NCBI GenBank assembly: GCA_030609765.1
Contig: JAUWTE010000034.1
Span: forward strand, 1-13,289
DNA from: Acidobacteriota bacterium
Lineage (GTDB): Bacteria; Acidobacteriota; UBA890
Direction of reading: 5' to 3'
DNA: 13,289 nucleotides
The position numbers were made by a program, and so were the translations under genes. Positions 1-5,219 of this stretch are shown here, piece by piece. The notes beneath the pieces were generated by a model that was given only the letters and a program-made list of their open reading frames with translations, was not told where the DNA came from and did not search any database. Numbering within the stretch: the first letter of the stretch is position 1; every line of letters begins with the position of its first letter.

Positions 1-258
1 GACGCCTATCCTAATGCCCGCCACTATACATATTTCGGGGTTCAATAGCGCGGCCTGCGCACTCGCCTTCCCTCTGCTTCGCACACCTCCTCTCAGAGAT
101 CGCACTTCGGGTCGGCTTCCGGCCTGGTGGCTTCCCTTTGGCCGGACGGGACTTGCCTGCCGATGGCAGACGCACCCGCTGGGTGACATTGACGAATTTC
201 AAGGGACACTGTCCCTATCCCAACGCCCCGAGCTTCGCTCGGCGCGATCATGCGGCTG
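1..258. other. Non-coding left flank with two hairpins
   Basis: I see no convincing gene here; the open frames have no recognisable protein and no ribosome binding site. Two perfect hairpins stand out: AGGGAC-ACT-GTCCCT at 202-216 and CCGAGC-TTC-GCTCGG at 228-242. They lie just downstream of the minus-strand methyltransferase stop, so they could end its transcript, but neither is followed by a T run on that strand. The first resembles the short palindromes that recur between genes in many proteobacteria; whether it is repeated elsewhere in this genome cannot be seen. Confidence 0.5.
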
Positions 259-266
259 TTATGCGC
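218..266 (-). repeat. Possible degenerate attC-like site at the methyltransferase stop
   Basis: On the minus strand the methyltransferase stop lies inside GCATAAC, which fits the R'' core of an integron attC except for one base, and GTTGGGA, close to the R' core GTTRRRY, follows about 35 bases later. Between them sits the hairpin CCGAGC-GAA-GCTCGG. The outer arms pair poorly (AAC with GTT, then only a few bases), and at 49 nt it is shorter than typical attC sites. It is listed because the same core, GCGCATAAC, occurs in inverted orientation at 1045-1053 on the other side of the gene. It may be chance. Confidence 0.25.
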
Positions 267-1023
267 CCGATTCACCGATGAGCAGATAGTATCCCTCACG
301 CCAGCTAGGCGCCACTTCTCGCACACTGAAACCGGCCTCCACCAGCAGATCTACCATCTCATCCTTCGGGTACAAGTATCGGAGTACTCCCACGTGGTCC
401 TGCTGTGATGGGTCATAAGGATCATGAAGCTCAATCGTCTCACCGGATGTCATCCGAAACTCAGGCACGATGTGCTGAAGCCGGGTGGTTACATCGAAGG
501 TCCAATGATATTCAAGGACGCCGTCGTCGAATAGCTGGCGTGTTCGGCCCTCAGGTGTTTCCGGAGTTGAGGGACAATCGAGGACCAACAGCCCGTGCTG
601 CCTAAGCCAATGCTTGGCTCTTCTAACAAGAGACACATCGTCGGCCATTCCTAGGAGGCCAGCCAGCTCGAGCATGAGCACAACATCGAACGAGGTTTCG
701 CTGATGGAAAGCCCCCTGAGATCGCCGAGGATGAAGTTCACCTTCTCGGAGCCTGGTTCCTGCCGGGCGGCGTCAAGAACGGAGGCGATCCTGACAACGG
801 CTGTCACTTTCGCCCCCCGCTGGGCCAAACAGATGTCGAGAATGCCGTATCCACAGCCAAGGTCCAGGATTCGAATATCGGGGCGGAGGGTTAGATTGGT
901 GAAGAGCCAATCGGCCCGCGCTTGCCGTCTACTCCAACGTTCAGGACTGTCCTGATGGCAGCGCAGCATCAGAAACGCGCCCCAGAACTCCTCCCACGTT
1001 TTTCGGATAGTCCTCGAAGTCAT
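259..1023 (-). CDS. Class I SAM-dependent methyltransferase
   Basis: This 254-aa protein has the Rossmann methyltransferase core. Motif I, ILDLGCGYG, is at about residues 52-60 and binds the S-adenosylmethionine; the next strand with its acidic or polar end follows at about 72-80, the GD of motif III is near residue 99, and FDVVLMLELAGLL is the motif IV strand. The substrate cannot be told from the sequence; the closest general class is the broad 'methyltransferase domain 11/25' group. The N-terminal part has a WEEFW segment often seen at the start of such enzymes, which supports the first ATG, although no clear ribosome binding site precedes it. The gene lies just downstream of an attC-like site and the higBA pair on the same strand, and its TAA stop lies in a core-site-like heptamer, so it may itself be a gene cassette. 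Confident on fold, unsure on role. Confidence 0.85.
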   Translation of the reverse strand: MTSRTIRKTWEEFWGAFLMLRCHQDSPERWSRRQARADWLFTNLTLRPDIRILDLGCGYGILDICLAQRGAKVTAVVRIASVLDAARQEPGSEKVNFILGDLRGLSISETSFDVVLMLELAGLLGMADDVSLVRRAKHWLRQHGLLVLDCPSTPETPEGRTRQLFDDGVLEYHWTFDVTTRLQHIVPEFRMTSGETIELHDPYDPSQQDHVGVLRYLYPKDEMVDLLVEAGFSVREVAPSWREGYYLLIGESGA

Positions 1024-1046
1024 AGCAGCCGAATCCAGTCAAGCGC

Positions 1047-1103
1047 GCATAACGCACGGCTCACCGGTGAGCGAAGCGAATCCGGTGCAGCCGATTGTTG
1101 GAC
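1047..1103 (-). repeat. attC: Integron attC-like recombination site
   Basis: Read on the minus strand, the 57-nt element starts with GTCCAAC, a perfect R'' core (RYYYAAC), and ends with GTTATGC, an R' core (GTTRRRY) with one mismatch. Inside these, CGGCT-G-CACCGG pairs perfectly with CCGGTG-AGCCG, leaving a single extrahelical G in the left arm and a 14-nt loop. An unpaired base in the L'' arm is a hallmark of attC hairpins, and its side sets the orientation: the cassette gene should lie upstream on the minus strand, which is where higBA ends, 23 nt away. The size equals the small end of known attC sites. No integrase gene is in the window, so if genuine this is a solitary or integrase-less cassette site. 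Confidence 0.6.
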
Positions 1104-1126
1104 GACCTGTCGCCGGGCTATCCGGG

Positions 1127-1432
1127 TCAGCCAGCCTTCCGATACCGACCCACTTCCTTCTCAAGGCGGTCTCCCAAGCGATCCGACTCGACATCAAGCT
1201 CATAATCCATCTGGATCCCGAGCCAGAACTTCGGCGACATCTTGAAGTAGCACGCCAAACGAAGCGCTGTATCCGCGGTGAGGGCACGCTTGCCGAGTAC
1301 GATCTCGTTGATGCGACGGGGGGAGACATGTATGTCGCGTGCAAGCTGGTTCTGGCTGAGTTCCATCGGCTTGAGGAATTCCTCAAGGAGGATCTCCCCA
1401 GGATGGACTGGATCCAGTTTTCTCTTCGCCAT
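1127..1432 (-). CDS. higA: HigA-type antitoxin (XRE-family HTH)
   Basis: This 101-aa protein matches the HigA addiction-module antidote family along its whole length. It opens with KLDPVHPGEILLEEF, has a helix-turn-helix at about residues 24-66 (LSQNQLARDIHVSPRRINEIVLGKR) and then the family signature MSPKFWLGIQMDYEL. It should bind and neutralise the HigB toxin and repress the shared promoter. An in-frame GTG overlaps the higB stop, but the ATG at 1432 is preferred: GGGGGTGAT, nearly perfect for the 16S rRNA anti-SD, precedes it by about 6 nt and overlaps the end of higB, implying translational coupling. The gene stops with TGA, unlike resident genes in the window, and is followed 23 nt later by an attC-like site. 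Confidence 0.92.
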   Translation of the reverse strand: MAKRKLDPVHPGEILLEEFLKPMELSQNQLARDIHVSPRRINEIVLGKRALTADTALRLACYFKMSPKFWLGIQMDYELDVESDRLGDRLEKEVGRYRKAG

Positions 1433-1437
1433 TCGAA

Positions 1438-1725
1438 TCACCCCCTATGATAGTCGACGATCTCGACGTCATGGGCATCCCCTCGTTCCCAACGGAAACT
1501 GATGCGCCATTGGTCGTTAATCCGAATACTGCGCTGGCCTTGCCGATCGCCTTTCAGGGCCTCCAAGCGATTCGCCGGAGGCACGCGTAGGTCCTGGAGA
1601 GTCTCGGCTCGATTGAGCATTCTGAGCTTTCTCAGGGCAGCGCGTTGAATGTCCGGCGGAAGTCGCCGAACGGGTCGTCGGTTGAAGAGCGCTTCGGCAT
1701 CCCGTGACCTAAAGGACCGGATCAT
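1438..1725 (-). CDS. higB: HigB/RelE-family toxin
   Basis: The 95-aa product is a RelE/ParE-superfamily toxin of the HigB type, a ribosome-dependent mRNA endonuclease in characterised members. The C-terminal half shows the family pattern: RSIRINDQWRISFRW at about residues 65-79 and the terminal DVEIVDYH at 86-93, including Arg and His residues that serve catalysis in relatives. The length is typical. The toxin gene comes first and the antitoxin second, the usual HigBA order. The start ATG lies only 6 nt after a near-consensus -10 box, so the mRNA is probably leaderless or nearly so; no ribosome binding site is seen. It stops with TGA inside the antitoxin ribosome binding site. Confidence 0.92.
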   Translation of the reverse strand: MIRSFRSRDAEALFNRRPVRRLPPDIQRAALRKLRMLNRAETLQDLRVPPANRLEALKGDRQGQRSIRINDQWRISFRWERGDAHDVEIVDYHRG

Positions 1726-1731
1726 GCGAAC

Positions 1732-1760
1732 ATTCTATGTCGGATAACGTTATAAGTCAA
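1732..1760 (-). promoter_or_regulatory. higBA promoter with palindromic operator
   Basis: On the minus strand, TTGACT (1760-1755) and TAGAAT (1737-1732) are separated by exactly 17 bp, a strong sigma70-type promoter. The perfect 10-bp palindrome ATAACGTTAT (1744-1753) sits in the spacer, where binding by a HigA dimer would block RNA polymerase; HigA proteins are known to autoregulate through such palindromes. Transcription should start at or within a base or two of the higB ATG. Confidence 0.75.
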
Positions 1761-1950
1761 GATCGAATTCTCTGGTATTTACGCAGAGGTTCCTTTTGGG
1801 TCGTCCAACATACTTGGTATCTGGAATTCCCCCAATCCCTTGTCATTCCCTCCCGCTCTCGCACCAATGAACGAGAACCCGCCGCACATGAGTCTGAATG
1901 CCCCACCCCCCACAGACCGCAACTGGCAACAGGATACTGCTGTTGGGGGA
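1761..1950. other. Stretch without recognisable gene
   Basis: Between the higBA promoter and the protease remnant I see no supported gene, tRNA or clear terminator. The composition is more AT-rich near 1741-1840 than the rest of the window. A small inverted repeat, CCAA-CATAC-TTGG, lies near 1806-1818. No second attC-like fold is visible upstream of higBA. Confidence 0.4.
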
Positions 1951-2299
1951 TCAATACCAGAGCGGGACGATCAACGCCAGACCAAGGGGCTCCGTGATAA
2001 CCGGGATCTGCCGTGCTTTGCGGATGTCCCCAGCATAGTGGGTAGTTGAGAAGAGAGCGGCGGTTCTCTCCGGCTCCATCGGTTGGGATCGAGCAAACCC
2101 GAACCTAGGAGTGAGCCGAGCCACGATCATCGCGGTGCTGATGCCGACGATGCGACCGCGGGAGTCCACCAAGGGACCTCCGGAATTGCCCAGATTGAGC
2201 GGTGCCGTGTGCTGGACGATGTTCTCCATCAGGCGTCCGTTCGCGCTTCGCAGCGGTCTGCGCCGCTCCGACGGCGACCCGACGACTTGCCAGATCGGA
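1951..2299 (-). pseudogene. Remnant of an HtrA/DegP-like trypsin-type serine protease
   Basis: The middle of this frame is unmistakably the C-terminal half of an HtrA-type protease domain: NGRLMENIVQHTAPLN, then GNSGGPL carrying the catalytic Ser, then VDSRGRIVGISTA. The His and Asp parts of the catalytic triad are missing because the preceding sequence is the end of the anti-sigma gene. After GISTAMI the expected GFA(I/V)P segment is garbled (RFGFARSQP), with the continuation IPTDGA appearing in another frame, which suggests a frameshift; the PDZ domain is absent. HtrA-type proteases often sit next to ECF sigma/anti-sigma pairs, so this is probably a decayed third gene of that operon. It ends in TGA, but this is not a functional stop. 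Confidence 0.7.
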
Positions 2300-2554
2300 C
2301 TATTCCAACTGATTTCGAAGCTCTTTGGCCCGAGCGAGGACCGCACTCTCAATCCTCTCCTCGGCTACGTGATCGTCCCGCAAGGTCCCCCAAAGGTCTC
2401 TTGCCGCCTCCCCCATAGCGGAGAGCTGCGCTTTGTAGCGGCGGCAGTGCCGGCACATCAGCAGATGAAGTCGCACTGACACCCGCCGGGTCCACGGAGC
2501 CTGCTCAAGCGCGTCGGTGGCCAGGATCGTGCTCACGTCCTTACAGGACAGCAT
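2300..2554 (-). CDS. Zinc-finger anti-sigma factor (HC2 type)
   Basis: This 84-aa protein has the zinc-binding anti-sigma pattern: Cys4 near the N-terminus and His30-x3-Cys34-x2-Cys37 (HLLMCRHC). Such ZAS proteins bind their partner ECF sigma factor and hold it inactive, in some cases releasing it when the Cys residues are oxidised. It has no transmembrane helix, so it should be cytoplasmic. The remaining C-terminal half is a charged helix (VAEERIESAVLARAKELRN). Its start overlaps the sigma gene by 14 nt, and AGAGGA lies 7 nt before the ATG, so the two are translated from one message. It ends in TAG; the protease remnant follows immediately. Confidence 0.85.
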   Translation of the reverse strand: MLSCKDVSTILATDALEQAPWTRRVSVRLHLLMCRHCRRYKAQLSAMGEAARDLWGTLRDDHVAEERIESAVLARAKELRNQLE

Positions 2555-3137
2555 CGCGGCTTCCTCTCAATCCCATTGCCTCGAGGCACTCACGAAGACG
2601 ATTGCGCGCTCGATAGAGCATCACTCCCAAGTGGTTGACGTTGACATCGAGGATCTTACAGATCTCATCCGTGCTCAGTTGTTCGACCTCCCGTAGTAGG
2701 AATGCGGCACGGTGGCGATCGGCCAGTTCCTCAAGGCACGCCTCCATCTGCCGGCGGAGGTCTTCGGTGTGAAGTCGCTCGTCCGCCGCAGCGGGGGGGC
2801 GGGCCCAGCTGCCATTCGCCTCGAAGCGGGTCTCCATGATCTTGTCGATCTCTACCATCTGCTCGTCGCGACGGACGCGGCGACGGGCTTCCTGGATCTT
2901 CCTATAGAGGATGCCGAACAACCATGTACGTACTCGGGATCGCCCGTCGAAGGTGTGAGCCTTCTCGACAAAGGTGACGAACACGTCCTGGGCTACGTCA
3001 TCTGCGCGATCGCTATCAAGCCCCGCCGCGCGCGCCGCACGCATCATGACGGGCAGATTGGCCCGCACCACGGATCGGATCCCATCCGTCTCGCGTGCTC
3101 GAATCCGCCGGGTGAGATCGGGATCCTCTCTGGCCAT
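2541..3137 (-). CDS. ECF-family RNA polymerase sigma factor
   Basis: The 198-aa protein has the two-domain build of extracytoplasmic function (group 4) sigma factors. Region 2 is at about residues 18-90, with DDVAQDVFVTFVEKA and RVRTWLFGILYRK (the -10 recognition helix). Region 4 is at about residues 130-185, with LEELADRHRAAFLLREVEQLSTDEIC and a helix-turn-helix ending in LYRARNRLRECL (the -35 recognition). ATG at 3137 is chosen over the GTG two codons upstream because CGGAG lies 5 nt before the ATG but directly abuts the GTG. It is co-expressed with the zinc anti-sigma factor. Its targets are unknown; the divergent membrane protein/DUF3179 pair is the obvious neighbour candidate. It ends in TAA. 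Confidence 0.92.
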   Translation of the reverse strand: MAREDPDLTRRIRARETDGIRSVVRANLPVMMRAARAAGLDSDRADDVAQDVFVTFVEKAHTFDGRSRVRTWLFGILYRKIQEARRRVRRDEQMVEIDKIMETRFEANGSWARPPAAADERLHTEDLRRQMEACLEELADRHRAAFLLREVEQLSTDEICKILDVNVNHLGVMLYRARNRLRECLEAMGLRGSRDAVL

Positions 3138-3197
3138 CGACACTCCGTTGCGCTGGGCAGCAGTGGATGAGTGGCTGCTGCTGGCGTCCGTAACTTC

Positions 3198-3226
3198 AGC
3201 CTAGCCGAGCGCCGGAGCGAGAGCAA
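3198..3226 (-). promoter_or_regulatory. Candidate promoter of the sigma/anti-sigma operon
   Basis: On the minus strand TTGCTC (3226-3221) and TAGGCT (3203-3198) are 17 bp apart, about 60 nt before the sigma ATG. The match to the sigma70 consensus is partial (four of six at -35, three of six at -10), as is common in GC-rich genomes. I found no clear GGAAC-type ECF motif at the right spacing on this strand. Confidence 0.35.
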
Positions 3227-3342
3227 ATGGGAACCGCCACGCGCGTCGCATCCCCTTTTCTTCTTGGCACCGCCTGTAAGAATTCGTCCCGATCCGGCAC
3301 TCATGGTGCTCGGGAAAGCACAGCGCAAAAGGAGGCAATGCG

Positions 3343-3822
3343 ATGAACCACAGGAACTTCATACATGGTCTCATCAGCGGTCTGGGTGGCGGAGTCGTCT
3401 TCGGCGTCATGATGGGGATGATGGGCATGCTCCCGATGATCGGCAAGATGATCGGCATCCCGACTGCGACGGCGGGCTTTGTTGTCCATATGCTGATCAG
3501 CGGTGCGATCGGGATCTCTTTCGCCATCCTCTTCAACTGGTTCGTTCGGGGTGTGCGTAGCGGCATCGCCTATGGGCTGCTCTTCGGCGCCGTCTGGTGG
3601 CTGCTCGGGCCGCTGACGCTGATGCCGTTCTTCACGGGCATGGGTCTCGGGGTGAACTGGAACCTCGCAGCGGCCAGCCAAATGCTGTCGAGTCTGTTCG
3701 GACACCTCCTCTACGGACTGATGCTGGGCGCCGTCTACGTGCTGCTCCGCTTCCGTGAGGATTCCGCAGAGGCATTCGACGCGGAACCGGCGGTGGCGTC
3801 GCCTAGCGTTCACTCGAGCTAG
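3343..3822 (+). CDS. Four-helix integral membrane protein of unknown function
   Basis: I do not recognise a family for this 159-aa protein. It has four clear hydrophobic segments at about residues 8-32, 43-67, 71-96 and 107-134, and a polar tail from about 138. The first segment and following loop are strikingly Met- and Gly-rich (VMMGMMGMLPMIGKMIG), which could indicate metal contact or a tightly packed helix pair but proves nothing. AAAAGGAGG lies 7 nt before the ATG. The DUF3179 gene follows after 45 nt with its own strong ribosome binding site, so the two probably form an operon, divergent from the ECF sigma gene. It could assist, anchor or share a substrate with the exported DUF3179 protein. 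It ends in TAG. Confidence 0.85.
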   Translation: MNHRNFIHGLISGLGGGVVFGVMMGMMGMLPMIGKMIGIPTATAGFVVHMLISGAIGISFAILFNWFVRGVRSGIAYGLLFGAVWWLLGPLTLMPFFTGMGLGVNWNLAAASQMLSSLFGHLLYGLMLGAVYVLLRFREDSAEAFDAEPAVASPSVHSS

Positions 3823-3867
3823 CAGCCCGGGTCGGATCGCACACCGATCGCAAAGGAGGGACTGACC

Positions 3868-4557
3868 ATGATACGAAGCAGAATGGCTATCTGGCTGATT
3901 CCGTTTGCGGTGGCTCTGATCTCTCTCAGTTGTTCGGACTCGGATCCTGGCTCTCGGGTCACGGACTCGGATTCCAACGGTGAGGGGGAACGGGTCTTGA
4001 TCACGGATCGCACGGGCAAGCAGTGGGACGTGACCTACGCGATCAAGGAGTTTGGATTTCGCGTGGAAGACTTCAACTTCGGACTCGGCCCGAATGCGAT
4101 CCCGCCGATCGTCGATCCCGACTTCATCCGACCCGGAGAGGAGGGATACCCGGAGCCCGCGACGTTTCGCGTGCTCGGCATGATTGCCGGCGAAGACATG
4201 CGCGCCTATCCCGTCACCGAGATCGCCGGGCACGAGGTCGTCAACGATCGCATCAGCGACCTGCATTTCGCCGCCACGTACTGACCGCTGAAGGACCTGG
4301 CTGTCGTGAACAGCCGTGAGATCGACGGCCGCACGCTCACCCTCGCTGCGAGCGGCTGGACCTACCAATACACCTTCGTGCTCTATGACTACGAAACGGA
4401 GAGCCTGTGGCACCCGGTCGGAGAGGGAGATGGGACCGATCGGTTCCTATGCATCTCCGGGGAGTTCGCCGGTCGGAAGCTCAACCCGTTGCCCTCAGAA
4501 CTGACGACCTGGAGGCGTTGGGTCAACGAGCACCCGGAGACGTGGATCCTCAAGTAG
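3868..4557 (+). CDS. Exported DUF3179 protein with in-frame TGA (candidate selenoprotein)
   Basis: One frame runs for 229 codons from ATG 3868 (AAAGGAGG 8 nt upstream) to TAG 4557, broken only by TGA at codon 139. Upstream are an N-terminal membrane-export segment with Cys22 in a weak lipobox, then the DUF3179 core: FRVLGMIAG, AYPVTEIAGHEVVND (His122, Asp127), DLHFAATY. The TGA follows, then PLKDLAVV, DGRTLTLAASG, YDYETESLWHP and LPSELTTWRRWVNEHPET, all classic DUF3179 blocks. Family members have Tyr-Cys-Pro-Leu where this gene has Tyr-TGA-Pro-Leu, so TGA sits on a conserved Cys. A hairpin placed like a bacterial SECIS follows. The likely product is a selenoprotein of unknown, possibly redox, function. 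The second Cys of the usual CPLC is Lys142 here. The alternatives are a recent nonsense mutation (one base from TGC) or a sequencing error; standard annotation would split it at 3868-4284 and 4306-4557. Confidence 0.75.
4282..4284 (+). other. In-frame TGA, predicted selenocysteine codon (Sec139)
   Basis: TAC-TGA-CCG-CTG encodes Tyr-x-Pro-Leu. The frame on both sides keeps normal codon usage and family-level conservation, and the family residue here is Cys, which differs from TGA by one base. This Cys/TGA pairing is the classic signature by which bacterial selenoproteins are found. Confidence 0.6.
4299..4315 (+). promoter_or_regulatory. Candidate bacterial SECIS hairpin
   Basis: GGCTGT-CGTGA-ACAGCC forms a perfect 6-bp stem with a 5-nt loop, extendable by a T-G wobble pair. 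The loop begins 20 nt after the TGA and has G as its second base. As I recall the published bacterial SECIS consensus, the loop should be 3-14 nt, start 16-37 nt after the UGA and have a G in the first two positions; all are met. Such hairpins bind SelB and recruit Sec-tRNA. The stem lies in coding sequence (DLAVVNSRE), so it also has to encode the protein. Confidence 0.55.
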
Positions 4558-4598
4558 TTGGGATGGAACTCAAGCGTTGGTGAACTCGTCCGCGGCGT

Positions 4599-5180
4599 CT
4601 ACCTCAAGTAGACCACGCGCCTGCGCGTGACGGAGTCGCCGGCCCGCACCTGGAGCAGATACACGCCGCTGGCAACCCGCCGGCCGTCGCGATCGACTGC
4701 GTTCCACGTCAAGTGATGCCTCCCCGCAGGCATCGTGCCTTCGTGCAAGGTCGTCACATAGCGCCCGCTGTAGTCGAAGACCCGCACCTCGACGAGCCGC
4801 GAGATCGGCAGGTCCAATTGGATGCCCGTCTCCACGTTGAAGGGGTTGCACAGCGGGGCGATGACGCGGAATGCGACTGGCATGTCCGGCTGTCCGTCCT
4901 CGTAGTCCTCCGGCCAATCGGGGATCCCGCTGGCCGGGGTGCCGCCCAGCCAGAATCCCCCGTTGAGCTGGAGGCCACCGGCGCCCAGCGTGCCCGCGTC
5001 AGGCTGTCCGCACGTTCCTCCCAGAGAGTAGGTGTCACCCGTACTGAACGTGTGCCCGCCACCGTCGATCGTGTACCAGTCGATGGTGAGCTGCGCGAAG
5101 GCAGACACCGCGAGGCCGCCGAGTGTCAGGGCCAGCCCGCACAGGAGCAGTGCACTCGAATGCATTCCCAGCTTGTTCAT
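4599..5180 (-). CDS. Small exported protein with C-terminal FlgD/T9SS-like sorting domain
   Basis: The 193-aa protein has a signal peptide (cleavage likely after AFA at residue 29). A segment of the type 'DWYTIDGGGHTFSTGDTYSLG ... GQPDAGTL ... LNGGFWLGG' follows, which recurs in secreted proteins of candidate phyla. A C-terminal Ig-like domain covers about residues 105-193: NPFN, LVEVRVFDYSGRYV, AGRHHLTWNAVDRDGRRVASGVYLLQV. That fold is the FlgD-like or type IX secretion sorting tail and suggests cell-surface delivery. ATG 5180 is chosen over the ATG five codons upstream because AGGAGG lies 6 nt before it. The stop of the C10 peptidase gene is 39 nt upstream, so it is the last gene of that operon. 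Near its end a strong CACGCGC-CT-GCGCGTG hairpin is encoded. It ends in TAG. Confidence 0.85.
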   Translation of the reverse strand: MNKLGMHSSALLLCGLALTLGGLAVSAFAQLTIDWYTIDGGGHTFSTGDTYSLGGTCGQPDAGTLGAGGLQLNGGFWLGGTPASGIPDWPEDYEDGQPDMPVAFRVIAPLCNPFNVETGIQLDLPISRLVEVRVFDYSGRYVTTLHEGTMPAGRHHLTWNAVDRDGRRVASGVYLLQVRAGDSVTRRRVVYLR

Positions 5181-5219
5181 GATCTCCCTCCTCATGGACC
5201 GCTGTCTGCAGCGGCCGGC

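Noticed and set aside
1744..1753. ATAACGTTAT as a second attC core upstream of higB
   Set aside because: There are no pairing arms around it; its place in the promoter spacer fits an operator better.
3264..3280. Sigma54-type promoter (TGGCAC) before the membrane protein gene
   Set aside because: The -24-like box is present but the required GC of the -12 element is missing at the right spacing.
3301..4413. Long open minus-strand frame of 370 codons opposite the membrane protein and DUF3179 genes
   Set aside because: It encodes a low-complexity His/Asp/Arg-rich product with no recognisable domain; the plus strand has strong ribosome binding sites, transmembrane pattern and family motifs. It is a GC-driven antisense frame.
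3868..4557. TGA read as Trp or Gly through a reassigned genetic code
   Set aside because: About 3,400 codons of resident genes contain only this one internal TGA, and the site is a conserved Cys rather than Trp or Gly. Not fully excluded, since no resident gene uses TGA as its stop.
4306..4557. Separate gene starting at GTG 4306
   Set aside because: It begins in the middle of the conserved domain, in the same frame as the upstream part, with no good ribosome binding site at normal spacing.
4614..4629. CACGCGC-CT-GCGCGTG as a bidirectional terminator between the convergent genes
   Set aside because: It lies inside coding sequence for the RRR segment of the minus-strand gene and has no T run on either strand.
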